5,203 nucleotides of DNA, taken from assembly GCA_003224635.1 (NCBI GenBank), contig QHZK01000264.1, forward strand, positions 1 to 5,203, written 5' to 3'. Source of the stretch: Acidobacteriota bacterium. GTDB lineage: Bacteria; Acidobacteriota; Terriglobia; UBA7540. The notes below the pieces were generated by a model. That model saw nothing but the letters and a program-made list of their open reading frames with translations. It did no database searches and had not been told where the DNA came from. Each line of letters starts with the position of its first letter. Positions within the stretch are counted from its first letter, which is position 1. Of this stretch, positions 1 to 5,203 are shown piece by piece. The translations under genes were made by a program, and so were the position numbers.

Positions 1-2
1 GA

Positions 3-1373
3 CTGCCTGATCCACCGCGAAGCTCGAACCTTTCTTCGGAACAGCCCGCAGCGGAACATGCGCTGGCCGTTTTCTATGTCGTCCCTTCCGACGTCGCCTA
101 CGAACGGTCCGTTCATCAACGCATTATCGAGGCGACCCAAGACGTTCACGCTTGGTATCAGTGTGCGAGTGGCGGTCTGACCTGGAAACTGGCCTTCCCC
201 GAAATCGTCCGGGTCTATTTTGCCGACCACACTCGCGAATTTTACCGAGATAACGGTAACTGGTGGGGTTCTCTCTTGGCCGAGATGGGCTCGAAAGGTC
301 TCCCCATCTGGTCGCCTGGAACGGTAGCCGCGGTTTGGGCGCGCGGAGCAGGGTTTTGGGCGGGCGCCGCGCAATGGTGCGGGATCGACTGCGGTGTGGC
401 TCTCCTCGGAGTTGAAATGTTTCCGGAATTCAACAGGTCGGAATGGTCTGGCGGGACGTGTCCGGGGGGAGTCGGAGTGGGCGCCTGGCCCTGTACGCCC
501 GATGGGGCCTATGCCCACGAGCTGGGGCACACTGTGGGTCTTCCACACCCATACGACGTGCCGTCAACCCATGACGACGCCTTTCACAGCGTCATGCAAA
601 CCCACTGGAACTATCCCAATTTCGCTTCCGGCTCAGAGTCCCCGTGGGGCTTCCTGACTCTCGAGAGACAGACCCTGCGGTCGAATCCGTTCATGCATAC
701 GGACATCGATCTCTTCCAGCTACACCCCGGCTGTGATGTCGTCAATCTTCCGTCCAACGGGGAGGCGCCAATCGCCGATTTTCAACTGGATGCGGATGGA
801 CTTGTCCTCTCCACAACCAATCTATCACAAGGAGGATCACTCTATTACTGGACCTTCGGCGACGGAAGCGTCAGCAATGAACTGAACCCAATCCACACCT
901 ATGGGCAGTCCGCCAACTTTCCCGTAGCCCTTCGCGTGAGCGGCGACAATTCCGTAATCGACCTTGCCCAAGGCGAGGCGGCCCTGGGGGCTTGCCCCAG
1001 CTTCATCGCCAAGGTGACGATCAATTTGGGGCCTCTTGCCAATGACGACGCATTGACGCTCCTCTCCACTTTGACGCCGAGTCCTACCAGCAACGGCGTG
1101 CACCCGCCGACCGAGGACGTTACTCTCTGGGTCGGAAGGTTTCACACGACTATTCCAGCGGGTTCTTTCAAACCGGCGAAGGGTCGGCAACTCGAGTTCG
1201 ACGGGATACTTCAAGGAGTCAACGTTAAGGCCAGGATTCGACCGCTGGGGAAGAGCCGATTTCGGATAACCGTAGACGCGAACGGCGCGGAGCTGGCTGG
1301 ATTGGAATCCCGCAGCGCCGTCGGCCTTACTATCGGGGACGATAGCTGGTGCGGAGCCGTCGCCGTCGAGTGA
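3..1373 (+). CDS. Secreted metzincin-type zinc metalloprotease with PKD domain (5' end outside window)
   Basis: The frame is open from the first bases to the TGA at 1371-1373, giving 456 visible residues, so the gene begins upstream. A TTG at 276 is not the real start, because protease-like sequence (AVFYVVPSD, from about base 63) precedes it in frame. The zinc signature HELGHTVGLPH at 516-548 matches HExxHxxGxxH exactly: three His ligands plus the catalytic Glu. SVMQ at 588-599 fits the metzincin Met-turn. Cysteines just upstream (bases 378, 390, 459, 492) could form disulfides, suiting an exported enzyme. A PKD domain follows at about 765-941, with core WTFGDG (849-866) and HTY. The last ~85 residues (1117-1370), with VTLWVG, TIPAGSF and LTIGDD, resemble a beta module I recall from other large secreted bacterial proteins. 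Expected role: extracellular peptide-bond hydrolysis, with PKD as a binding or spacer module. The substrate and exact peptidase family are unknown. The export signal must lie outside the window. Confidence 0.88.
   Translation: MPDPPRSSNLSSEQPAAEHALAVFYVVPSDVAYERSVHQRIIEATQDVHAWYQCASGGLTWKLAFPEIVRVYFADHTREFYRDNGNWWGSLLAEMGSKGLPIWSPGTVAAVWARGAGFWAGAAQWCGIDCGVALLGVEMFPEFNRSEWSGGTCPGGVGVGAWPCTPDGAYAHELGHTVGLPHPYDVPSTHDDAFHSVMQTHWNYPNFASGSESPWGFLTLERQTLRSNPFMHTDIDLFQLHPGCDVVNLPSNGEAPIADFQLDADGLVLSTTNLSQGGSLYYWTFGDGSVSNELNPIHTYGQSANFPVALRVSGDNSVIDLAQGEAALGACPSFIAKVTINLGPLANDDALTLLSTLTPSPTSNGVHPPTEDVTLWVGRFHTTIPAGSFKPAKGRQLEFDGILQGVNVKARIRPLGKSRFRITVDANGAELAGLESRSAVGLTIGDDSWCGAVAVE
516..548 (+). other. 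Metzincin zinc-binding motif HExxHxxGxxH
   Basis: The codons read HELGHTVGLPH. His1, His5 and His11 are the zinc ligands and Glu2 the general base in the metzincin clan; Gly8 allows the turn. The Met-turn methionine is at 594-596, 15 residues after the third His. All diagnostic residues are present, so this domain looks catalytically competent. Confidence 0.93.
765..941 (+). other. PKD domain within the metalloprotease
   Basis: The segment starts PIADF and contains the hallmark WTFGDG (849-866), then NPIHTY and the terminal strand FPVALRVS. This is the classic PKD pattern of an Ig-like beta sandwich found in secreted proteases and other surface proteins. It likely serves in substrate binding or as a spacer between the catalytic domain and the C-terminal module. 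Confidence 0.85.
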
Positions 1374-1495
1374 GTAAACTGACTCAGCAGAAATGTGGGA
1401 CTACAGTCCCATGCCTTCCTCGGGTCCTGGTGCTGGAGTCTAGCTGACAGTGGGATAGGAGGAGAGGTCCCATATTCAAAAAAAGACCGGCTGCC

Positions 1496-1521
1496 CAAAG
1501 CGCGGGAAGGGGGGCGCTTTG
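1496..1521 (+). other. Inverted repeat, 8 bp stem with 10 base purine loop
   Basis: CAAAGCGC pairs perfectly with GCGCTTTG around the loop GGGAAGGGGG. There is no following T-tract on the + strand. On the - strand the hairpin is followed, after 11 bases, by T7, so a weak bidirectional or reverse terminator is possible but atypical. Confidence 0.5.
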
Positions 1522-1526
1522 CTCAG

Positions 1527-1552
1527 CACGAGGTGTGCCGGTCACACCTGTG
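1527..1552 (+). other. Strong hairpin, 10 bp with one bulged G and a 5 base loop
   Basis: AGGTGTG (1531-1537) pairs with CACACCT (1543-1549) around loop CCGGT. CAC (1527-1529) extends the stem with GTG (1550-1552), leaving G1530 bulged. It directly follows the preceding hairpin and is followed by a GGCCC/GGGCC stem, so the three could stack in one folded RNA. Confidence 0.55.
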
Positions 1553-1636
1553 GGGCGGCCCGCTCCGGGGCCACTGAAACAGGCGATCACAGCGAAACCC
1601 GCTGCGGCTCAACTGACGTGGCGCCGCCTCTTTAAG

Positions 1637-1642
1637 AGGAGG
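1637..1642 (+). promoter_or_regulatory. Ribosome binding site of the phosphoesterase gene, possibly hairpin-occluded
   Basis: AGGAGG lies 10 bases before the ATG at 1653, supporting that start. The same bases form the 3' arm of a predicted stem: CCTC (1627-1630) with GAGG (1636-1639) around TTTAA, then a G-A mismatch, then CC (1624-1625) with GG (1641-1642). If formed, this would hide the whole Shine-Dalgarno core. The pairing is seen in the sequence; control of translation is inferred. Confidence 0.7.
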
Positions 1643-1652
1643 AGAGAAGACA

Positions 1653-2609
1653 ATGTGCAGCCGAACCCCGGTACTGCTTGCCGCAGTCCTGCTCCTTGGT
1701 CTCGCAAGCGCGAAAACGAGCCGAAACCTGGCGGAGCCCGGTCCAAGCCCTCAGGTCTCCGGCGGCACGGCAAGCCATATACAGACCGTGTTCCTCATCG
1801 TGATGGCAAAGCACAACTGGTCGTCAATCAAGGGCAACACGAACGCGCCCTACATCAACGGGACGCTGCTTCCGATCGCTTCCCACGCCGAGAGTTACTA
1901 CAACCGCCTGCGCATCCACCCCGACCTGCCGAATTACGTCTACTTGGAGGCCGGGAGAAGCTTGGGTATTGTGACCAACGACCCTCCGAGCATCAACCAC
2001 CAAAATGTGACCAGCCACCTCGTCAGGCGTCTTGCGGACGCCGGCATTTCGTGGAAAGTCTACGAAGAGAGTATCGGCGGCGACGTTTGCCCGCTGACGG
2101 ATAGCCTTCCTTACGTCGTCGCGCACAATCCCTTTGTCTACTTCGACGATATGACCGGCAGCCTCGATCCGAACAGCGATGACTGCATCGCGCACATCCG
2201 GCCCTTCACGGAACTGGCCCTAGACCTCCAGCAGGGTACCGTGGCGCGTTACAACTTCATTGTCCCGAACCGATGCAACGACATGGCCACCAGTTGTGAC
2301 GGACGGAATCAGATCCGGAAAGGCGACACCTGGCTGTCTCAGAATGTGCCCGTCATTCTGAACTCGGCAGCCTACCAGAGCGGCGGCGCGCTCTTCATTA
2401 CCTGGGACCAAGCGGAGATCGGCGATGGTCCGATCGGGATGATCGTCCTGTCGCCTTTCGCCAGAGGGAATGGCTACCAGAATTCCACCTACTATCATCA
2501 CGGGGCCATGTTGCGCACCGTCGAGGAAATCTTCGGGCTCATTCCACCTCTGACGCAGGACATCGCCCACGACGCGGACCTGAGCAAGATGTTCGCCGTG
2601 TTCCCTTGA
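1653..2609 (+). CDS. Secreted phosphoesterase-family protein (PF04185 type), active site apparently altered
   Basis: The complete gene encodes 318 residues, starting at ATG 1653 after a strong AGGAGG. Residues 1-20 form a signal peptide: Arg4, a Leu/Ala/Val-rich core, then ASA before Lys21. The mature part matches small acid phosphatase / phospholipase C-like phosphoesterases of the alkaline phosphatase superfamily: VFLIVM with HNWSSIKGN (46-62), YLEAG (97-101), DPPSINHQN (110-118), PFVYFDD, ARYNF, GDTWLSQNVP, ITWD (249-252), GDGPIGMIVLSP and LRTVEEIFG. Relatives normally read MENH where this has MAKH (Ala52, Lys53), EAGT where this has EAGR (Arg102), and WDE where this has WDQ (Gln253). By analogy with Francisella AcpA, where Glu43, Asn44, Ser175 and an Asp pair bind metal, these are metal-ligand or nucleophile positions. 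Asp252, Asp258 and His282/283 remain. The fold is probably kept, but classical phosphate ester hydrolysis is doubtful. The frame is otherwise intact, so it is not called a pseudogene. Confidence 0.88.
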   Translation: MCSRTPVLLAAVLLLGLASAKTSRNLAEPGPSPQVSGGTASHIQTVFLIVMAKHNWSSIKGNTNAPYINGTLLPIASHAESYYNRLRIHPDLPNYVYLEAGRSLGIVTNDPPSINHQNVTSHLVRRLADAGISWKVYEESIGGDVCPLTDSLPYVVAHNPFVYFDDMTGSLDPNSDDCIAHIRPFTELALDLQQGTVARYNFIVPNRCNDMATSCDGRNQIRKGDTWLSQNVPVILNSAAYQSGGALFITWDQAEIGDGPIGMIVLSPFARGNGYQNSTYYHHGAMLRTVEEIFGLIPPLTQDIAHDADLSKMFAVFP

Positions 2610-2634
2610 TGTGCAGGCTGCGATGTGTCGGACA

Positions 2635-2661
2635 ACCGGGCCGCTGGCAAGGCCGGTCTTT
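2635..2661 (+). terminator. Possible weak rho-independent terminator of the phosphoesterase gene
   Basis: ACCGGGCC (2635-2642) can pair with GGCCGGT (2651-2657), leaving one bulged G, around loop GCTGGCAA. It is followed by CTTT and sits 25 bases after the stop codon at 2609. The T-run is short, so termination may be partial or the call may be wrong. Confidence 0.35.
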
Positions 2662-2688
2662 AGACCCAGCGGGAGACCATTCCCTCAC

Positions 2689-2715
2689 CCCGGGCCATCT
2701 CCTCGAGATGCCGGG
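2689..2715 (+). other. Bulged hairpin, 11 bp in total
   Basis: CATCTC (2696-2701) pairs with GAGATG (2705-2710) around CTC. CCCGG (2689-2693) extends the stem with CCGGG (2711-2715), with G2694 and C2695 bulged. No T-tract follows, so a classical terminator is unlikely. It could be a leader-RNA stem, a protein-binding site or an intergenic repeat unit. Confidence 0.5.
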
Positions 2716-2764
2716 CGAATCGATGCGCAAGAAGCGGGCGGTCAGTTTCTTTCGATAAGTCACA

Positions 2765-2777
2765 GTTGAAGGTCAAC
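2765..2777. promoter_or_regulatory. Short palindrome GTTGA-AGG-TCAAC, possible operator
   Basis: A perfect 5 base inverted repeat with a 3 base spacer lies about 70 bases before the ATG at 2845, a position that would suit a regulator site near a promoter. The arms are short enough that chance is a real alternative, and no regulator can be named. Confidence 0.2.
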
Positions 2778-2830
2778 GCGTGAGGAGCTCAAGGGCGCGC
2801 TTAGTCTCAAGTAGAAGCACTGAGCGTTTG

Positions 2831-2838
2831 GGGGAAGG
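2831..2838 (+). promoter_or_regulatory. Ribosome binding site of the large propeller protein gene
   Basis: GGGGAAGG ends 6 bases before the ATG at 2845. An in-frame TGA at 2821-2823 rules out a longer product, so this fixes the start. Confidence 0.65.
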
Positions 2839-2844
2839 TGCACA

Positions 2845-5203
2845 ATGAGGGTCTTGGTTCCCGTCGGTCTCTGTTTAGGCTTGATTGCGTCGGCTCACTC
2901 GGGCGCGAACAGAGCCGTCCATAAGCAGAACAAATTCCCGTCTGAAACGGGTTACAGACTCGGTGCGATTCGCGCTTCTAAGGTTTCGGCCTCCGCGAGC
3001 TATGGCAGACCGCCTCTGAGCTTCGAGGCCAACCGCGGCCAGACCAATGACCAGGTAAAGTTTCTCGCTCGCGGGCGGGACTATGCCCTGTTCCTGAGCG
3101 CGACCGAGGCGGTCCTCTCTTTCAAGGAGCCGGCGGCAGCCTGCGGGGCGGGGCACGCCACAGGACAGCCGGCAGGAGACGCCGAGTCATCGGCTCCGGT
3201 GGAGATGAAGCTCGTGGGTGCGAGTCCAGCTCCCAAGGTCTCGGGAGTAGAGCGCCTGCCTGGTATCGTCAATTACTTTGTCGGGGATGATCCCAAGGAT
3301 TGGCGGACCAGGGTGCCCACCTACGCCAGGGTGCGATATGACGACGTCTATCCCGGCATCGACTTGGTCTACTACGGCAACCGGGACCACCAACTGGAGT
3401 ACGACTTTGTGGTTGGGCCGGGGGCCGACCCCAAAGCCATTCGTCTGAGTCTGGAAGGCGGAGGCGCGCTGAAACTGGATGCTCACGGCGACTTGGTTTT
3501 CGAGGGGACAGGCAGAGAGGTTCGGTTCCACAAACCCCGGCTCTACCAGGAGAGGGGCGGCAAGAAACAGGACGTGTCAGGGCGCTATGTGCTCAGAGGC
3601 ACACACCAAGTTGCTTTTCGTGTGGCCTCTTATGATGCCAGCCGGCCCCTTATGATCGATCCGACTTTAAGCTACTCGACTTATCTGGGAAGCGCCAACT
3701 TCGACCAAGGAGACGGCATTGCGGCGGATGCCGCCGGCAACGCTTACGTGGCGGGATTCACGTCGGGGAGCGCCTTCAAGACTACGACCGGGGCCTACAG
3801 CACGACTTATCGCGGCAACACTGACGCCTTCGTCACCAAGTACAGTCCCAGCGGTTCGGTTGTCTACTCGACCTACCTGGGCGGCAGCGGCACCGATCAG
3901 GCTGTCGGCATCGCGGTGGATGCCACGGGCGACGCCTACGTCACCGGCCAGACCCTTTCGAGCAACTTTCCTACCACGGCAGGAGCTGCCAGGACCACGT
4001 ACAGCGGCAAAGGCGACGCCTTCGTTGCCAAGCTCAGCGCCACCGGCTCCTCGCTGGTCTACTCCACTTACCTGGGCGGCAGCGGCCCGGACCAGGCGCG
4101 CGGCATCGCCCTCGACGCTTTGAACAACGCCTACGTCACCGGTCAGACCTTCTCCACGGATTTTCCCACTCTGAGCGCCCTCCAGACCGCCAATAGTGGC
4201 AATCAGGACGCCTTTGTGGCGGAGTTGAATTCGAGCGGTTCCTTGGTCTATTCCACTTATCTGGGGGGCAGTGGCTTCGACCAAGCCAACGGCATCGCGG
4301 TCGACTCGTTAGGGCGAGCCTATGTGACAGGCTACACTAACTCCTCCAATTTCCCTGTAGCCAATGCCCCTCAGGCTGCGTGCAAGAGCTGCCCTAACGT
4401 GAACGATGCCTTTGTCACCGAGATCGGGCCCGATGGGTCCGCGCTCGTCTACTCCACTTATCTGGGCGGCAGCGGCGACGACCACGGCCTGGGCATCGCC
4501 GTGGACGCCCTGGGCAATGCTTACGCCACAGGTTTCACTTTCTCGCCTGACTTCCCCACTACCTCGGGCGCTTACCAGCGGTCCTTACTCGGTTCAGTCA
4601 GCGCTTTCGTGGCCAAGGTCAGCGCCAACGGCTCCTCACTCGGCTACTCCACCTACCTGGGGACGAGTGGTTCCAGCTACGGCCAGTCCATCGCCGTGAT
4701 GGCCGGTATCGCCTACATAGCCGGGGTGACAAACGCGAGCAGCTTCCCCATGGTGAGCCCTATACAATCCACCAAGGCCGGAAATCCCGACGCTTTCGTG
4801 GCCGAGATTCTCTTTCCGACGACCGTGACTGTGTCGCCCGCGTCGCTGAACTTTTCCAACCAGGCCGTGGGCATCGCCAGCGCGCCCCAAAGCGTGACGG
4901 TCACCAATGTTGGCGCCGCGCCTCTGGGCATCTCCAGCCTCACCGTGTCTGGGACTAACAGCGGGGACTTCGCCGTGGTCGGCTGCGGCTCTGCCGTCGC
5001 GCCCAACGGAAGCTGCACCGTAAGCGTAACTTTCACTCCCACAGCGACCGGAACGAGGAGCGCGACACTGACAATCACTGACAACGCCGCCGGCAGCCCG
5101 CAGACGGTGAGCCTGAGCGGGACAGGAACGACCTCGGCGGTCACTCTCTCGCCCAGTTCCCTGGCGTTTGGCAACCAGCAGGTCACCACCACCAGCCCGG
5201 TTC
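2845..5203 (+). CDS. Large secreted DUF7948 / SBBP beta-propeller / ASH-domain protein (3' end outside window)
   Basis: The frame is open from ATG 2845 to the right edge: 786 full codons with no stop. Residues 1-17 look like a signal peptide (Arg2, hydrophobic core, ASA before His18). Residues 56-272 match the DUF7948 module often preceding SBBP repeats: PLSFEANRGQ, VKFLARG, NYFVGDDPKDW, YDDVYPGIDLVYYG, LEYDFVVGPGADP, MIDPTL. Six SBBP repeats of 63-67 residues follow, each starting YSTYLG and carrying GIAVDA, GNAYVTG, FP and DAFV elements; they should form propeller blades. From about 4825 comes an Ig-like ASPM/SPD-2/Hydin (choice-of-anchor D) domain (VSPASLNFSNQAVG to VSLSGTGT, ending about 5127). 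A second copy starts near 5137 (VTLSPSSLAFGNQQV) and is cut by the window. No enzyme motif is visible. It is probably an extracellular or surface-attached binding or scaffold protein; ligand and anchoring are unknown. More ASH or Ig-like domains are likely downstream. Confidence 0.9.
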   Translation, partial: MRVLVPVGLCLGLIASAHSGANRAVHKQNKFPSETGYRLGAIRASKVSASASYGRPPLSFEANRGQTNDQVKFLARGRDYALFLSATEAVLSFKEPAAACGAGHATGQPAGDAESSAPVEMKLVGASPAPKVSGVERLPGIVNYFVGDDPKDWRTRVPTYARVRYDDVYPGIDLVYYGNRDHQLEYDFVVGPGADPKAIRLSLEGGGALKLDAHGDLVFEGTGREVRFHKPRLYQERGGKKQDVSGRYVLRGTHQVAFRVASYDASRPLMIDPTLSYSTYLGSANFDQGDGIAADAAGNAYVAGFTSGSAFKTTTGAYSTTYRGNTDAFVTKYSPSGSVVYSTYLGGSGTDQAVGIAVDATGDAYVTGQTLSSNFPTTAGAARTTYSGKGDAFVAKLSATGSSLVYSTYLGGSGPDQARGIALDALNNAYVTGQTFSTDFPTLSALQTANSGNQDAFVAELNSSGSLVYSTYLGGSGFDQANGIAVDSLGRAYVTGYTNSSNFPVANAPQAACKSCPNVNDAFVTEIGPDGSALVYSTYLGGSGDDHGLGIAVDALGNAYATGFTFSPDFPTTSGAYQRSLLGSVSAFVAKVSANGSSLGYSTYLGTSGSSYGQSIAVMAGIAYIAGVTNASSFPMVSPIQSTKAGNPDAFVAEILFPTTVTVSPASLNFSNQAVGIASAPQSVTVTNVGAAPLGISSLTVSGTNSGDFAVVGCGSAVAPNGSCTVSVTFTPTATGTRSATLTITDNAAGSPQTVSLSGTGTTSAVTLSPSSLAFGNQQVTTTSPV
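3010..3669 (+). other. DUF7948-like N-terminal domain
   Basis: This stretch runs from PPLSFEANRGQ to PLMIDPT and contains the characteristic NRGQ, GDDPKDW and YPGIDLVYYG blocks that precede SBBP repeats in many acidobacterial secreted proteins. No biochemical function is established that I can cite; a cap or folding unit for the propeller is a guess. Confidence 0.75.
3661..4815 (+). repeat. Six tandem SBBP beta-propeller repeats
   Basis: YSTYLG begins each unit at 3673, 3865, 4060, 4249, 4450 and 4645, giving periods of 192, 195, 189, 201 and 195 bases. Units 2-5 share the core YSTYLGGSG; units 1 and 6 diverge at both protein and DNA level. The similarity also holds in DNA: the stretch coding for VYSTYLGGSG is nearly the same in units 2-5. 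Unit 4 has a Cys-Lys-Ser-Cys insertion (4381-4392). Unit 6 lacks the usual Asp in GIAVDA. Confidence 0.88.
4825..5127 (+). other. ASPM/SPD-2/Hydin-like (choice-of-anchor D) Ig-like domain
   Basis: The domain opens with VTVSPASLNFSNQAVG, continues QSVTVTNVGAAPLGISSL, has GDFAV, CGSAVAPNGSCTVSVTFTPTATG and ends VSLSGTGT. This is the standard pattern of this module, including the two Cys around the APNGSC turn. A second copy starts right after it and is incomplete at the window edge. Confidence 0.85.

Larger units (their letters stand above)
1374..1652 (+). other. Intergenic leader rich in inverted repeats, upstream of the phosphoesterase gene
   Basis: No convincing gene is seen in these 279 bases; short frames in them have no recognisable domain. 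They hold several perfect or near-perfect inverted repeats: TGGGACT/AGTCCCA (1396-1402/1405-1411), CAAAGCGC/GCGCTTTG (1496-1503/1514-1521), a CAC-AGGTGTG/CACACCTGTG stem with one bulged G (1527-1552), GGCCC/GGGCC (1557-1561/1568-1572), CAGCG/CGCTG (1590-1594/1600-1604) and a hairpin over the ribosome binding site (1624-1642). An A7 tract lies at 1478-1484. None of the forward hairpins is followed by a clear T-run, so ordinary terminators are not obvious. No known riboswitch class was recognised. It may be a structured 5' leader of the next gene or a mix of terminator remnants and promoter. Confidence 0.5.
2610..2844 (+). other. Intergenic region with terminator-like and palindromic elements
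   Basis: These 235 bases hold no supported gene; the short antisense frame overlapping them has no recognisable features. Elements seen are a GC-rich hairpin just after the phosphoesterase stop, a long bulged hairpin at 2689-2715, a 13 base palindrome at 2765-2777 and the ribosome binding site of the next gene. No convincing -35/-10 pair was found, although a promoter for the long downstream gene is expected here. Confidence 0.55.

Noticed and set aside
276..278. TTG as the start of the metalloprotease
   Set aside because: The same frame is open and protein-like upstream to the window edge (AVFYVVPSD and onwards), so this TTG is an internal Leu codon.
1444..1476. Promoter-like CTGACA and CATATT in the leader
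   Set aside because: The spacing is 21 bases and the -10 match is weak, so no promoter is called.
1570..1576. GCCACTG, resembling a piece of the cobalamin riboswitch
   Set aside because: The other conserved cobalamin riboswitch blocks, such as AATCC and the B12 box, are absent nearby, so the heptamer alone is not evidence.
1535..2104. Open + strand frame of 189 codons overlapping the leader and the phosphoesterase gene
   Set aside because: It is Arg- and Pro-rich with no domain and overlaps the phosphoesterase gene, whose signal peptide and family motifs are clear.
1482..2661. Ten base inverted repeat AAAGACCGGC (1482-1491) / GCCGGTCTTT (2652-2661) flanking the phosphoesterase gene, as for a mobile cassette
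   Set aside because: The match does not extend beyond 10 bases, there is no transposase or flanking duplication, and one copy is part of the terminator-like hairpin; chance between two gaps of this size is not negligible.
3719..4123. Open + strand frame rich in Pro, Ala and Arg inside the propeller region
   Set aside because: It is a shifted-frame shadow of the propeller coding sequence, with composition typical of out-of-frame reading in GC-rich DNA.
3667..4284. Long antisense open frame of 205 codons opposite the propeller repeats
   Set aside because: It lies wholly inside the convincing + strand gene. Its repeated pattern is just the reverse complement of the SBBP repeats, and GC-rich repeats easily leave such frames open. 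No domain is recognisable.

Overview
The window looks like part of a moderately GC-rich bacterial chromosome, most likely from an Acidobacteriota member or a related soil lineage. This is inferred from protein style: a secreted phosphoesterase of the PF04185 type, and a giant secreted protein built as DUF7948, then SBBP propeller repeats, then ASPM/SPD-2/Hydin-like (choice-of-anchor D) domains, an architecture especially common in that phylum. No rRNA, tRNA, CRISPR, transposase or phage gene was seen.

Layout: three genes lie on the + strand, all predicted to be exported. (1) Bases 3-1373 hold the 3' part of a secreted zinc metalloprotease with a full metzincin signature, a Met-turn, a PKD domain and a C-terminal beta module; its start is upstream of the window. 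(2) Bases 1374-1652 form a 279-base non-coding gap dense in inverted repeats, ending in a strong Shine-Dalgarno sequence that can itself fold into a hairpin. (3) Bases 1653-2609 encode a complete 318-residue secreted phosphoesterase-family protein. Most of its family motifs are intact, but residues at three expected active-site positions are replaced. (4) Bases 2610-2844 are a 235-base non-coding gap with a possible weak terminator, a strong bulged hairpin and a short palindrome. (5) Bases 2845-5203 carry the 5' part (786 codons) of a very large secreted beta-propeller/Ig-like protein that runs off the right edge.

The genes share direction and an extracellular destination, but the 279 and 235 base gaps suggest separate transcription or leader-controlled expression rather than a tight operon. 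No joint pathway can be read from the sequence; a protease, a phosphoesterase-like protein and an adhesin-like or scaffold-like protein would fit an environmental secretome. The most interesting points are the apparently disabled phosphoesterase active site and the structured leader in front of that gene.
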